In this document: piece by piece, positions 1-9,900 of the stretch
How positions within the stretch are numbered: position 1 is the stretch's first letter
Layout of the letters: every line of letters starts with the position of its first letter
Assembly (NCBI RefSeq): GCF_022170785.1
Contig: NZ_CP081870.1
Coordinates: 3,584,001 to 3,648,000, forward strand
Direction of reading: 5' to 3'
DNA length: 64,000 bases
Source of the DNA: Rossellomorea marisflavi
GTDB lineage: Bacteria; Bacillota; Bacilli; Bacillales; Bacillaceae_B
Notes under the pieces: model-generated
Told to the model about the DNA's origin: nothing
What the model saw: only the letters and a program-made list of their open reading frames with translations
Databases searched by the model: none
Position numbers and translations under genes: made by a program

Positions 1-369
1 ATAGACATCGGATAGTGGATTATCCTGTTCAAAGAGTCGGAAGTCATCTCCCATATCTTTCACAAGATTCTTAAGTTCATCTTCTTTCGAAGAATACTCA
101 ATCGATTCCACTCCGTTGAGTTTTTCAATCTTATCGTTGATTTCCTGCGATTGTTCTTTTGTCGTTCCGATATCGAGGAGTACCCGTACTTCTACGTCCT
201 TCTCGATGTCTGTCGCGACTTTGTTCATATTGAGCATCAGTACGACGAATACTCCTACCAATAGGAGCGTCACCGTCACTGCACTGACCGATGCAAAGGT
301 CATCCAGCCGTTACGTCCGATACTCTTGAAACTTTCCCTGAAATGCCGGCCATACGTTCTAGCTTTCAT
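1..369 (-). CDS. ftsX: Cell-division ABC permease FtsX (partial, N-terminal part)
   Basis: Only the first ~123 codons are in the window; the gene runs off the left edge. The ATG at 369 overlaps the end of ftsE, the usual ftsE-ftsX coupling. The visible protein begins MKARTYGRHFRESFKS, has a basic cytoplasmic N-terminus, then a first transmembrane helix (about residues 22-45), then the start of the extracellular domain. FtsX forms the membrane part of the FtsEX complex; in Bacilli it activates the peptidoglycan hydrolase CwlO during elongation. Identity follows from the sequence and from the adjoining ftsE; the family function is known, not shown here. Confidence 0.93.
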   Translation of the reverse strand, partial: MKARTYGRHFRESFKSIGRNGWMTFASVSAVTVTLLLVGVFVVLMLNMNKVATDIEKDVEVRVLLDIGTTKEQSQEINDKIEKLNGVESIEYSSKEDELKNLVKDMGDDFRLFEQDNPLSDVY

Positions 370-1045
370 AACCGTAGTCACCTCGCTGTTCGTCTCGCAC
401 GATCCTGCCGTTTTCGATGGCAATGACACGGTGCTTGATTGTATTTACGATTTCCCGGTTATGAGTAGCCATGATGACCGTAGTCCCACGGTTGCTGATT
501 TCTTCAAATATATTCATGATGTCCCAAGAGGTCTCCGGATCAAGGTTCCCGGTCGGCTCATCGGCAATGACCAGCTTCGGGGTGTTGACGATCGATCGTG
601 CAATCGATACCCTCTGCTGTTCTCCTCCGGACAATTCATCCGGCAGCATCCTTGCCTTGTGCTTGAGTCCTACGAGATCCAACACTTCCATGACACGCTT
701 CTTGATATTCTTCGGGTGCTCTTCAATGACTTCAAGTGCGAAGGCAATGTTTTCATATACGTTCATTTTAGGAAGCAGTTTGAAATCCTGGAAGACGACC
801 CCTACATTTCTTCTGAGGTAAGGAACTCTACCATTCTTCAATTTCGCTAGATTAATACCGTTCACGATGATATCGCCTTTGGTCGGCTTCTCTTCACGGT
901 ACATCATCTTAATGAAGGTCGACTTACCGGCCCCACTCGGCCCAACGACATAAACAAACTCTCCTTGTTTGATGCTGACGTTGAAACCATTCGCAGCCAT
1001 GACCCCATTGGAGTACTGCTTATATACGTCTTTCATTTCGATCAT
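359..1045 (-). CDS. ftsE: Cell-division ABC ATPase FtsE
   Basis: A 228-residue ABC ATPase. Walker A GPSGAGKST is at residues 35-43, the signature LSGGEQQR near 139, and Walker [13 protein letters not shown] near 158. Length and sequence are typical of FtsE. It is the cytoplasmic ATPase partner of FtsX, whose gene starts within its last codons, so the two are translationally coupled. FtsEX couples ATP hydrolysis to control of cell-wall hydrolases at the membrane. Gene order with cccB and yvjA matches B. subtilis. Confidence 0.96.
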   Translation of the reverse strand: MIEMKDVYKQYSNGVMAANGFNVSIKQGEFVYVVGPSGAGKSTFIKMMYREEKPTKGDIIVNGINLAKLKNGRVPYLRRNVGVVFQDFKLLPKMNVYENIAFALEVIEEHPKNIKKRVMEVLDLVGLKHKARMLPDELSGGEQQRVSIARSIVNTPKLVIADEPTGNLDPETSWDIMNIFEEISNRGTTVIMATHNREIVNTIKHRVIAIENGRIVRDEQRGDYGYES

Positions 1046-1517
1046 TCAATCACCTAATTTTTTATGTAGTTCCCCTCTTGGCTGTCGGTCATATGTACTC
1101 GTCGGGATGATTCTGTACCGTTCTCCCATTTTGGTGAAAAAACTCGAATCGTGCTCCCGAAAATTATTATAACATCACTTCTTTCGATGTTAAGGAAAAA
1201 AATTATTACAGTTTCGTTTCAAGAAAAGGGTAAATGTGTAATATATCCCTTTTTTCATAGGGTTTTTAAAGGGTTTTCAGGCGTTTGATAGGAGGATTTG
1301 ACTAGCACCTGGTCATAAGGACTGATCATGATACCAGGATGGGTTATAGGGATAAACGTTGATAGATAAGAGGTTTGCTAGAGGAGAGTTGGTTATAAAA
1401 AAGGGAATATTCTGACGAATAATAGGAGTGGTCAAGGTGTTTCGGGGTTTGTAATATAATCTTAAAGAAAGGATTGGGGTAAGAAGAATCCACCAAGGGA
1501 TCCTTCTTGATAGTGCG
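1046..1517. other. Intergenic region, no gene seen
   Basis: About 470 bp between cccB and ftsE, AT-rich. It must hold the ftsEX promoter on the minus strand, but I cannot fix it. The only clear structure is the hairpin behind cccB (1481-1508). A short minus-strand frame overlapping it has no ribosome site and no recognisable product. Confidence 0.5.
1481..1508 (-). terminator. Probable terminator of cccB
   Basis: An 11-bp inverted repeat (AAGAAGGATCC paired with GGATTCTTCTT, with one G-T pair) sits ten bases past the cccB stop. The T-rich stretch after it is part of the stem rather than a clean T-run, so efficiency is uncertain. Confidence 0.5.
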
Positions 1518-1826
1518 TTATTTTTTGTTGGAAAGCCATTCGGCAACGGCATCCGCCTCTTCACCTTTGATCAGGTTCTTCGGCATCTGGCCTCTTCCGT
1601 TTTCAATGACATGAAGGATTTCATCCTTGCTGAGCCTCTCCCCTACATTATTGAGGGCAGGACCCATGCCGCCTTCGAGGTTGCCACCATGACAGCTTGT
1701 ACACTTGTTGTTGACGATCTTCTCGGGATCTACCTGGCCGGTACTTGTTTCCGTACTTTCGTCGTTGCCACAAGCAGCGAGGACAAGTGAAGCGCCAAGG
1801 AGGGCACCAATGAGTTTCTTCTTCAT
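1518..1826 (-). CDS. cccB: Cytochrome c-551 lipoprotein CccB
   Basis: A 102-residue protein with a lipoprotein signal peptide (hydrophobic core, lipobox LVLAAC, modified Cys 19). A serine/threonine-rich linker follows, then a small class I cytochrome c domain with one heme site CTSCH and a distal Met in the GQMPKN loop. It is a membrane-anchored electron carrier on the outer face of the membrane that delivers electrons to terminal oxidase. Position between ftsE and yvjA is as in B. subtilis. A good ribosome site (GGGGGAGAATG) precedes the ATG. Confidence 0.93.
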   Translation of the reverse strand: MKKKLIGALLGASLVLAACGNDESTETSTGQVDPEKIVNNKCTSCHGGNLEGGMGPALNNVGERLSKDEILHVIENGRGQMPKNLIKGEEADAVAEWLSNKK

Positions 1827-1891
1827 TCATTCTCCCCCTAGGAAAAATTTAGTGAGGTTCACTTCCTCATTATACGATCATTATACCAGCG

Positions 1892-2758
1892 TTAGACCCG
1901 TTTGAAACCTTCCCCGAGGACTTCCGAAGCATCCATTGTGACGACAAATGCTGATGGATCAATGGTTTTGACCAGTTGTTTCAGTTTTGTGAATTCCGTT
2001 TGATCGACGACCACCATCAGGATCGGGCGTTCATCATCGGTATAACCACCGTATGCTGATAGTTTTGTCACACCGCGATCGATCTTATGCAGGATCCCTT
2101 CACGGATCTCTTCCTGTTTGTTCGTGATGACCAGCGCCATCTTCGACCGGCTGATGCCGACCTGGACGAGGTCGATCGTCTTGCTTGTCACGTATAGGCC
2201 AATGAGAGCGTAGAGACCACGCTCGATATCGAAGACGATGGCCGCCGAAAGGACGATCATCCCATCGATGAGGGCTACACATGTACCAAGGGAAAGACCG
2301 GTAAATTTATTGACGATCTGAGCTGCCAGATCGGTCCCTCCAGTAGATGCTTTCCCCCTGAAGACGATTCCTAAACCTAAACCGACTCCGATTCCGCCAA
2401 ATAGTGCTCCGAGAAGGGGATCCGTCGTCCAAGGCTCCCAGCTCTCTGTGAGGAATACAACTAATGGAAGAAATATAGTTCCGATCGCTGTTTTCACTCC
2501 GAACTGAAGACCGAGGAAAATCAATCCGGCAATGAATAAGGGGATATTGAATGCCCATTGCACGTACGCAGGCTTCCAATCGAGAACCCCTTTCAAGATC
2601 GTGGATATCCCGCTCACCCCGCCGGAGGCAACCTCATTCGGCAGCAGGAACACGTTGAAGGCAATGGCCACGATGGCCGAGCCGATGATTACAAATACAT
2701 ATTCAAGCCATTTCTCCCGGGCTGGATCTATATTCCGCCCTCTCCCCTTCAATACCAT
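1892..2758 (-). CDS. yvjA: YitT-family membrane protein (YvjA)
   Basis: A 288-residue protein with about five to six transmembrane segments in residues 20-190 (YitT/DUF161 repeats). A soluble C-terminal domain of about 100 residues (DUF2179) follows, containing the motif YGGYTDDERPILMVVV. Family members are inner-membrane proteins of unknown function; the C-terminal fold resembles small ligand-sensing domains. Synteny (cccB on one side, prfB on the other) supports YvjA. No substrate can be proposed from sequence. Confidence 0.88.
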   Translation of the reverse strand: MVLKGRGRNIDPAREKWLEYVFVIIGSAIVAIAFNVFLLPNEVASGGVSGISTILKGVLDWKPAYVQWAFNIPLFIAGLIFLGLQFGVKTAIGTIFLPLVVFLTESWEPWTTDPLLGALFGGIGVGLGLGIVFRGKASTGGTDLAAQIVNKFTGLSLGTCVALIDGMIVLSAAIVFDIERGLYALIGLYVTSKTIDLVQVGISRSKMALVITNKQEEIREGILHKIDRGVTKLSAYGGYTDDERPILMVVVDQTEFTKLKQLVKTIDPSAFVVTMDASEVLGEGFKRV

Positions 2759-2927
2759 GTATCTTCCGACTCCTTTTTTTATCCGTTACGTTAGTATGAG
2801 TAGTTCAAATGCTTTGCATGCAGGGGCGTGAATCCCCTCCATATCAACCTTTGAGAGTATAGCATGGGGTCGGGGTGGTGTAAATGACAGCCCAATGCCG
2901 TATTAAAGTGGTAGTGCGGCGGGATGT

Positions 2928-2957
2928 AAAAAGGCCGATCCCGTTTTGGGACCGGCC
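2928..2957 (-). terminator. Intrinsic terminator of prfB
   Basis: GGCCGGTCCC-AAAA-CGGGATCGGCC followed by TTTTT on the minus strand, a few bases past the prfB stop codon. Confidence 0.9.
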
Positions 2958-2963
2958 TCACTC

Positions 2964-4065
2964 TTATTGGATTTTCGAACGCAGGTACGCGTTGATGAAC
3001 GGATCAAGATCTCCGTCCATGACGCCCTGCACGTTTCCTGATTCCGTATTCGTACGGTGATCTTTCACCATGGAGTACGGATGGAATACGTAGGAACGGA
3101 TCTGGCTTCCCCATCCGATTTCTTTCTGCTCACCACGGATCTCGGCAAGCTCTTGCTCCTGCTCTTCGATCCTGCGCTGATAAAGCTTCGCTTTCAGCAT
3201 CTTCATGGCTGACTCACGGTTCTTGATCTGTGAACGCTCGGACTGACAGGTCACGACGACGTTCGTCGGTAGATGCGTGATCCGCACGGCGGAGTCGGTC
3301 GTATTGATATGCTGACCACCGGCACCACTTGCACGGTACGTATCGATCTTCAGATCCTCTGTACGGATTTCGATGTTGATCTCTTCGTTGAATTCCGGCA
3401 TGACCTCACATGACACGAAGGACGTGTGTCGGCGGCCTGACGAATCGAACGGCGAGATACGGACAAGACGGTGAACGCCTTTTTCCGCTTTCAGATAGCC
3501 GTAGGCGTTATGCCCCTTGATGCCGAGTGTGACGCTCTTGATTCCGGCTTCATCGCCTGGAAGATAATCCAGGGTCTCCACTTTGAATCCGCGTTTCTCT
3601 GCCCAGCGCGTGTACATACGGAGAAGCATGGAGCCCCAGTCCTGTGACTCGGTACCACCAGCACCCGGATGGAGCTCAAGGATGGCATTATTTTTATCAT
3701 GTTCTTCACTGAGTAGAAGCTGAAGTTCGTAGTCATTCAAACGGGTGATGAGCTCTTCAAGCTCGCCTTCAAGCTCCTCTTGAAGCTCCTCGTCAGGCTC
3801 TTCCTTCAGTAGTTCGAGGGTCAGCTCAAGGTTCTCATGAGATTCAAGGAGTGCATTGTATTCATTCACCAGATCTTTCAGGCCGTTCCCTTCATTGATC
3901 AAGCCTTGTGCTTTTTGCTGGTCATCCCAGAAATCGGGTTGGACCATGATTTCATCGAGCTCCTGGATTCGTGCCTCTTTGTTTTCTAAGTCAAAGAGAC
4001 CCCCTGAAGTCCGCTAATGTCTTAGCTGATTTTTCTAACTCTGATCGAATTTCTGCATGTTCCAT
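2964..4065 (-). CDS. prfB: Peptide chain release factor 2, with programmed +1 frameshift
   Basis: The gene starts at the ATG at 4065 (ribosome site AGAGGTG) and reads 24 codons, ending RGSL, to an in-frame TGA at 3991-3993. A +1 shift at CTT-TGA restores the frame (DLENKEAR...), giving 366 residues, the normal RF2 length. The codon-recognition tripeptide SPF is at about 204-206 and the catalytic GGQ at about 249-251. RF2 ends translation at UGA and UAA in the ribosomal A site. The gene lies directly downstream of secA, as in other Bacilli. A conceptual translation that ignores the shift loses the first 39 residues. Confidence 0.97.
3991..4006 (-). promoter_or_regulatory. RF2 autoregulatory frameshift site
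   Basis: On the minus strand, the internal Shine-Dalgarno AGGGGGT sits three bases before the slippery CTT-TGA-C. This is the classic arrangement by which low RF2 allows a +1 shift past the TGA and high RF2 stops at it. Confidence 0.95.
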
Positions 4066-4141
4066 TTTATTCACCTCTAGTAGTATTTGGGTCCATCTTT
4101 TCAGAAAAGTACCCGGAGCAAGGCTCCAGGCAATTTCCCTC

Positions 4142-6652
4142 TTATCCGGTTATCCCGTGGCAGTGCTTATATTTCTTCCCGCTTCCGCATGGGCATGGAT
4201 CATTTCGTCCGATGCTTTCCTTGCGGCGGAGGGGCTTCCTCTTCGCCTTCTCACCGTCTTCCTTCGGGTTGACGGCCTGGCCTTTAGCCACTTCCTGGCG
4301 CTCAAGGTTGTTTTTGATTTCAGCCTTCATGATGTATTTTGCGACATCTTCCTCGATGGAGATGATCATGTTCTCGAACATGGCGAAACCTTCATGCTGG
4401 TATTCACGAAGCGGATCGGTCTGACCGTACGCACGGAGGTGGATACCCTGTCTGAGCTGATCCATGGCATCGATATGATCGATCCATTTTTGATCGACAG
4501 CGCGGAGAAGGATGACTTTCTCAAACTCACGCATCTGCTCTTCAGACATATCGTCTTCTTTTTCATTAAGCTGGTGATGGACATCCTGGAAGATGATGTC
4601 TACGATCTCTTCCGGCTCTTTGCCGCGAAGCTCGTTTTCATTCACTTCGCCTTCAGGGAGCAGGTTCGCATTGACGTAATCAATGATGCCTTGAAGGTTC
4701 CAGTTTTCCATCTCTTCTTCCTGCGTATGGGCAGCCACCTGACGCTCGATGACCGATTTGATCATACCGTCCACGATGTCGCGGAGGTTTTCGGAATCGA
4801 TGACTTCATAACGCTGCTTGTAGATGATCTCACGCTGCTGGCGAAGGACATCATCATATTGGAGGAGCTGCTTACGGGCATCGAAGTTATTCCCCTCGAC
4901 CCGTTTCTGGGCGGACTCGACGGCACGGCTGACCATCTTGCTTTGGATCGGTTGCGTATCATCCATCCCGAGGCGCTCCATCATGCTCTTCATGTTGTCG
5001 GAGCCGAAGCGGCGCATCAGCTCATCTTCCATGGAGAGATAGAATTGGGTGACACCCGGGTCCCCTTGACGTCCGGAACGTCCACGGAGCTGATTATCGA
5101 TACGGCGGGATTCATGACGTTCTGTACCGATGACGGCCAGTCCGCCAAGCTCGATGACGCCTTCACCCAGTTTGATATCCGTACCACGACCGGCCATGTT
5201 CGTGGCGATCGTAACGGATCCAGGTTGTCCCGCTTCCAGGATGATCTCCGCCTCGCGACCGTGGTTCTTCGCATTGAGGACGTTATGGCGTACGCCTTTT
5301 TTCGTCAGGAGCTTCGAGATGAGCTCGGATGTTTCGACGGCGACTGTACCGACGAGGACCGGCTGCCCCTTCTCATGACGCTCTTTGATATCCTCGACCA
5401 CTGCAAGGAACTTCCCTTCCATGGACGCATAGATCAGATCGGCACGGTCATCACGGACGATTTCCTTATTCGTCGGGATGACGATGACGTTCATGTTATA
5501 GATGTTGCGGAATTCCTCTTCTTCCGTCTTCGCCGTACCGGTCATACCGGATAGCTTTTCGTACATACGGAAGTAGTTCTGGAATGTGATGGTGGCCATG
5601 GTCATGCTTTCGTTCTGGATCTCCAGGCCTTCCTTCGCTTCGATGGACTGGTGAAGACCGTCGCTGTAGCGGCGTCCCTTCATCAGACGTCCCGTGAAGG
5701 AATCGACGATGATGATCTCGCCTTCCTGTACCACATAGTCCACGTCGCGGTGCATGCTTACATGAGCTTTCAGCGCTTGCGTGATATGGTGGTTCAGGGT
5801 GACGTGGGTGATATCGAAGAGGTTGTCGATATGGAATGCCTTCTCGACCTTGCTGATTCCGTCTTCGGTCAGCTGGACGCTCTTCGTCTTCTCATCATAC
5901 GTAAAATCATCTTCTTTGTTCAGGGTGCGCACGACGGCGTTCGCCTGGATGTAGAGTTGAGGCGTACGCTGTGCGTTACCGGAAATGATAAGCGGCGTAC
6001 GGGCTTCATCGATCAAGATGGAGTCGACCTCATCGATCACGGCGAAGTGAAGGGGACGCTGTACCATCTGCTCTTTATAAAGGACCATGTTATCACGCAG
6101 GTAGTCGAATCCGAATTCATTATTCGTACCGTAGGTGATGTCGGCGCTGTATGCTTCGCGCTTCTCTTCTTTCCCCATGGAGTTGAGGTTCAACCCGACG
6201 GAAAGGCCGAGGAACTCATACAGTCTGCCCATTTCTTCAGCATCACGGCTGGCCAGGTATTCATTGACCGTGACCACGTGGACGCCTTTGCCCGTGATGG
6301 CATTCAGGTAAACCGGCATCGTCGCCGTCAATGTTTTACCTTCACCGGTCTTCATCTCGGAGATGTTTCCTCCATGAAGGGCGGCACCCCCCATGAGCTG
6401 GACGCGGTAAGGATAAAGACCGAGTACACGGCGTGCCGCTTCACGAACAACTGCAAACGCCTCGACGAGCATATCATCGAGTTCTTCCCCTTTTTGATAG
6501 CGCTCCTGGAAGCGGACCGTACGCTCACGGATTTGATCATCCGTCAGGCGCTCCATTTCAGGACCGAGGGCTTCTATTTGATCAGCAAGCTTTTCGAGCT
6601 TCTTGATTTCTCTTTTATTTCCATCAAACACTTTATTCAATAATCCAAGCAT
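4142..6652 (-). CDS. secA: Preprotein translocase ATPase SecA
   Basis: An 836-residue protein covering the full family. The DEAD-like motor has Walker A near residue 102 (MKTGEGKT) and the DEVD box near 209. The preprotein-binding and helical-wing/scaffold regions follow. The C-terminal zinc motif [18 protein letters not shown] binds SecB/ribosome or phospholipid in related proteins. SecA drives export of signal-peptide proteins through SecYEG. It is followed by prfB after about 75 bp, the standard Bacillus order. Confidence 0.98.
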   Translation of the reverse strand: MLGLLNKVFDGNKREIKKLEKLADQIEALGPEMERLTDDQIRERTVRFQERYQKGEELDDMLVEAFAVVREAARRVLGLYPYRVQLMGGAALHGGNISEMKTGEGKTLTATMPVYLNAITGKGVHVVTVNEYLASRDAEEMGRLYEFLGLSVGLNLNSMGKEEKREAYSADITYGTNNEFGFDYLRDNMVLYKEQMVQRPLHFAVIDEVDSILIDEARTPLIISGNAQRTPQLYIQANAVVRTLNKEDDFTYDEKTKSVQLTEDGISKVEKAFHIDNLFDITHVTLNHHITQALKAHVSMHRDVDYVVQEGEIIIVDSFTGRLMKGRRYSDGLHQSIEAKEGLEIQNESMTMATITFQNYFRMYEKLSGMTGTAKTEEEEFRNIYNMNVIVIPTNKEIVRDDRADLIYASMEGKFLAVVEDIKERHEKGQPVLVGTVAVETSELISKLLTKKGVRHNVLNAKNHGREAEIILEAGQPGSVTIATNMAGRGTDIKLGEGVIELGGLAVIGTERHESRRIDNQLRGRSGRQGDPGVTQFYLSMEDELMRRFGSDNMKSMMERLGMDDTQPIQSKMVSRAVESAQKRVEGNNFDARKQLLQYDDVLRQQREIIYKQRYEVIDSENLRDIVDGMIKSVIERQVAAHTQEEEMENWNLQGIIDYVNANLLPEGEVNENELRGKEPEEIVDIIFQDVHHQLNEKEDDMSEEQMREFEKVILLRAVDQKWIDHIDAMDQLRQGIHLRAYGQTDPLREYQHEGFAMFENMIISIEEDVAKYIMKAEIKNNLERQEVAKGQAVNPKEDGEKAKRKPLRRKESIGRNDPCPCGSGKKYKHCHGITG

Positions 6653-6842
6653 TCATAAACGCTCCTTTATCTGTGTTTACGGTGAGGGCTTCATCCATTA
6701 TAAACGTCTTACATGAGATTCCCATGAGAAATGTGCTCTATCTTTATTCGAGACAGAGTCCTTGAATTCCTTCATGCGTATACCTACTAATCTTACCACT
6801 ATCATAGGGGGGTTACAACATATTGGGAAAAAGGGACCCTTG

Positions 6843-6878
6843 TAAAAAGACCGCCACTTCTGTATGAAAGGGCGGTCT
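6843..6878 (-). terminator. Intrinsic terminator after the SEC-C protein gene
   Basis: AGACCGCCC and GGCGGTCT form the stem on the minus strand, with TTTTTAC after it. Confidence 0.85.
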
Positions 6879-6889
6879 CCTTTTATGTC

Positions 6890-8002
6890 TTAAGCTTTTT
6901 GTTCCTTCAGCATGCTGTACACAGTGTCTTGGTAGCTCTCCCAGATCTGCTTACTCCGTCTCGAGATGCTGTTGGCCGATACGTCGAAATGCTCGGCAAG
7001 CTCCTTCTGCACGTGACGGATGCTGATCTCGTCGATATTCTTCGCCATATCGACCATGGCACCTGAATAGATCTTCGGATTGCGGATTGTCGGACGCTCA
7101 GTGTAGAAGTACTTCTCAAGCACAGCAACAAGAAGGGCACTCTCCTTCTTGTTCTCCCCTTTTTCCTCCAGGTAATCCTGAAGGGCCTTGATGGCCTCTA
7201 TGTACTCAGGAGTCTTCCAGATCTCGACGCCTTCGATGGCTCCCGTCGTCTCCTCTTTCTCCTCTGCAGGAGCAGGCGTTTTCGCAGCCTTGCGCTTCTC
7301 GGCACCGTACAGGACGAAGCCGACGTCTGCAAGCTCAAGGTACTGCCCGGCAAGATACTCTTGCAAGTCGTCAAACTCGCCTTGCTGGAAGCGGATCTTC
7401 ACCATCTCCGAAGCCCCTTTCTGGATGATCGGATAGATGAAGTATTGAGCGAACGGGATGTAGCTGTCGCCATTCGGCAGCAGAAGCCCAAGGAAGAAGC
7501 TGCCATCTTCCATGTGTCCGAACGCTTCCTTCACCAACAGCTCATCGCCCGTGATGGCTTCCGTCACGCGAAGCGTCTCGTCATCGACCTTCTCAACGCT
7601 CCCCGCTGTGATCCGTACCTTCTTCCAAGACTCAAGACGTTCTGCCGTCTGTGGACGGGTCACCGTTTGCTTGTCCACGAACCGGTCGATAAGACGGAGC
7701 CCTTCCTCATCCTTCTGGGTCACCCCATACCAGCTCACAAACGCCATCTCATAAATATCGGGATCGGCCTTCATCAGCTCCATCTTGGAAAGATACTGAT
7801 GATACAGCTCCTCCATGTGGGGAGATTGCGTCGTCGCAATGAAATCATACGCCTGTGCCTGAAGCACATCCAGCTCCTGCTTCACCAGCGCATCGATATC
7901 AATGGCATTTTCTTTTCCGTGACATTTCTTATATTTTTTCCCGCTGCCACATGGGCAAGGTTCATTTCGTCCAACTGTATTCATTCCTGTTACCTCATTC
8001 AT
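6890..8002 (-). CDS. SEC-C zinc-motif protein with C-terminal helix-turn-helix-like segment
   Basis: About 370 residues. The start is set at the ATG at 8002 because GGAGG lies eight bases upstream; an upstream TTG would place the ribosome site inside the gene. Residues ~10-30 carry a SEC-C zinc motif ([19 protein letters not shown]) nearly identical to the tail of SecA encoded next door. A charged middle region of unknown fold follows. The C-terminal 50 residues contain a helix-turn-helix-like stretch ([19 protein letters not shown]). The zinc motif may bind a ribosome or SecB-like partner. The function is unknown. Confidence 0.7.
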
Positions 8003-8090
8003 TGTTGTTACCTCCAAAATAGTTCACGACCTTCACACAAACACTCATTATATAACAAGTAAGCCTTACTATAAACCGTTTTAACGCAAG

Positions 8091-8125
8091 AAAAAAGAAC
8101 CAGCCCCTGTTCCAGGCCAGTTCCC
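8091..8125 (-). terminator. Intrinsic terminator of the DUF1028 gene
   Basis: GAACTGGCC paired with GGCTGGTTC on the minus strand, then TTTTTT. Confidence 0.85.
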
Positions 8126-8131
8126 GTCTCC

Positions 8132-8968
8132 TCAACGTCCCTGATTTTTCATGAAATCGAGGACATCGAGGTCGATATAGCTTTCATCCTGCTCCCGCAT
8201 CTCGAAGTTCTCTGTATGAAGATAATCCGTCAGGCTCTGATGCAGCGACTTCTTAGGGTCCTTGTAGCCTAAGCGCGTGAGTTCCCTGTCCAATTCATCA
8301 CGGAGCGTCCCTTCGATCAGGACGACCCGGCCGGAATCGGACGGTTTGAAGTAAAGTTGGTGCATGCGGAAAATCCGTTTCAGCTCCTCGATCGGCGATG
8401 GATGGTCGTCCACACGAAGATCGATGTAGCGATCATTGAATCCTCCGTAGCCACCCTCATCTTTTACCACAAGAAGGGCGGCAGACTGCATCCCCCTCGA
8501 GTCGCCCCCTGCATCCTGTCCGGCGCTCAGGGCGGTGAGAAGTCTATCGGCAAGAGAGCCGGATGCTGCTTCGAACGTATCGAGCATCGCTTGGACCGTT
8601 TGCTCGTCCACTAGGATATTCCCCTGAACGGCCACATGCTTCCCTGTCATCCCTCCAGCCCAGTCATAGCAGCCTTCTCCTGTATACGTGGCCGGATTGC
8701 CATGGGCGTCGGTGATCCCTACCTGTCGGAGATGCCGTTCAGTGTCGTCTTTCGTAATGAGCTCCAAGGCTTCCTCTGCCGTTTTTCCTTCTTCGAGGAG
8801 ACGGAGTGCTTCGGGACCATAAGCGGTATTGGCGTAGGACTGGGTGGCAATGGCGCCGACGCCTGCTTTGGCAAACGGGACGACGGAGCCGACGGCCAGG
8901 AATTTGGACTGGACGGCGATGCCCCATTCCTGGGTTTCGGGGTCATGGGCGACGATGGAGTAGGTCAT
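8132..8968 (-). CDS. DUF1028 family protein (Ntn-hydrolase-like)
   Basis: A 278-residue protein beginning MTYSIVAHDPETQEWGIAVQ, typical of DUF1028, a family with an Ntn-hydrolase-like fold. The core includes GVGAIATQSYANTAYG and the glycine/aspartate motif AGQDAGGDSRGMQSAAL. The last ~70 residues form a helical extension. It has no signal peptide and is monocistronic, with its own terminator. A hydrolase or amidase role is only inferred from the fold; no substrate can be named. Confidence 0.75.
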   Translation of the reverse strand: MTYSIVAHDPETQEWGIAVQSKFLAVGSVVPFAKAGVGAIATQSYANTAYGPEALRLLEEGKTAEEALELITKDDTERHLRQVGITDAHGNPATYTGEGCYDWAGGMTGKHVAVQGNILVDEQTVQAMLDTFEAASGSLADRLLTALSAGQDAGGDSRGMQSAALLVVKDEGGYGGFNDRYIDLRVDDHPSPIEELKRIFRMHQLYFKPSDSGRVVLIEGTLRDELDRELTRLGYKDPKKSLHQSLTDYLHTENFEMREQDESYIDLDVLDFMKNQGR

Positions 8969-9077
8969 GTTTGGGTTCCTCCTTTATAGTGGGTTGTGCA
9001 GATCATGTCATGCGAGACTATGTGTGCGTCACGTTATACCGCTCAGCGGGCGGACCGGACGCCGTCACATAAACGGA

Positions 9078-9113
9078 AAGGGTCCTGCGGTCTGGTGAGA
9101 CCGCAGGACCCTT
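9078..9113 (-). terminator. Strong intrinsic terminator of hpf
   Basis: A perfect 16-bp stem (AAGGGTCCTGCGGTCT with AGACCGCAGGACCCTT, loop CACC) directly past the hpf stop codon. Confidence 0.93.
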
Positions 9114-9122
9114 GGCTATTCA

Positions 9123-9704
9123 TTAATGCGTTTCGATCAGGCCGTACTTGCCGTCTCTACGCTTGTATACGATATTGGTTGCGTTCGTCTCCGCATCCGT
9201 GAAGATGAAGAACGTGTGCCCGAGCATATTCATCTGAAGGATCGCTTCCTCGCTGTCCATCGGCTTCAGATTGAAATTCTTCGTACGCACTACTTCCGTA
9301 TCATCCTCGAGCTCATCCACTTCAGGCTCTGCCACCCCGTTCGGTGCCACATTCCCAAGATCCTCCTGAGCCGCGAAGAACTCCTTCGGACTGCCCTTCT
9401 CACGCATCTTGCGGTTTACCCGCGTCTTATGCTTACGGATTTGACGCTCAAGCTTATCGACTATTAAATCGATCGCCGCATACATATCCGTGTTCCGCTC
9501 TTCTGCGCGAAGCACCAGATTCGGCATCGGGATCGTCACTTCCGTCTTGGTATTTTTATCAGGATAGACTTTCAAGTTAACGTGCACATTTGCATCAGGA
9601 GTTTCATTGAAATAACGCTCCAACTTACTGATCTTCTTCTCCACGTGTTCTCGAATAGCTGGAGTTACCTCAATGTTCTCGCCACGAATGTTGTAATTCA
9701 ACAT
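9123..9704 (-). CDS. hpf: Long-form ribosome hibernation promoting factor
   Basis: A 193-residue protein with two domains. Residues 1-100 are the RaiA/YfiA fold (MLNYNIRGENIEVTPAIREHV) that binds the 30S decoding centre. Residues ~130-190 are the C-terminal dimerisation domain (LKPMDSEEAILQMNMLGHTF) that links two ribosomes into 100S dimers. The connecting linker is acidic and of normal length. B. subtilis YvyD is the counterpart. The ATG follows AAAGGAGGAG. A sigma-B-type promoter lies upstream, fitting stress or stationary-phase expression. Confidence 0.96.
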   Translation of the reverse strand: MLNYNIRGENIEVTPAIREHVEKKISKLERYFNETPDANVHVNLKVYPDKNTKTEVTIPMPNLVLRAEERNTDMYAAIDLIVDKLERQIRKHKTRVNRKMREKGSPKEFFAAQEDLGNVAPNGVAEPEVDELEDDTEVVRTKNFNLKPMDSEEAILQMNMLGHTFFIFTDAETNATNIVYKRRDGKYGLIETH

Positions 9705-9749
9705 GTAAACTCCTCCTTTAAAAATAAAGCTATGTTGTATATATTCTTC

Positions 9750-9775
9750 ATTCCCTTTCGTATTCCTGCTTAAAC
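9750..9775 (-). promoter_or_regulatory. Sigma-B-type promoter of hpf
   Basis: On the minus strand GTTTAA is followed after 14 bases by GGGAAT, a full match to the Bacillus sigma-B consensus. It lies 46 bp upstream of the hpf start. B. subtilis yvyD is known to be controlled by sigma-B and sigma-H. Confidence 0.82.
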
Positions 9776-9832
9776 TTTCTTAATTATTTGTCAATTTTGT
9801 GGAGGGGGTGTAGAAAATGGTAGATTGGTGGC

Positions 9833-9855
9833 GGGGTTTTGGGGATTGGGGCGGG
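9833..9855 (+). other. Canonical G-quadruplex motif in a G-rich segment
   Basis: The plus strand reads GGGG-TTTT-GGGG-ATT-GGGG-C-GGG, four runs of at least three G with loops of 4, 3 and 1. The whole of 9799-9895 is strongly G-rich on this strand, unlike its surroundings. It lies between the hpf promoter and the REP array. Confidence 0.6.
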
Positions 9856-9900
9856 TTGCTATGGGGTGGATTGGCGGGGTTTGTCGAGGTGTGACGGATT

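Noticed and set aside
3971..5554. A 527-codon plus-strand open frame opposite secA and prfB
   Set aside because: It lies entirely antisense to two unmistakable genes, has no ribosome site and no recognisable motif; the long frame follows from secA codon use. The same holds for 5651-6643.
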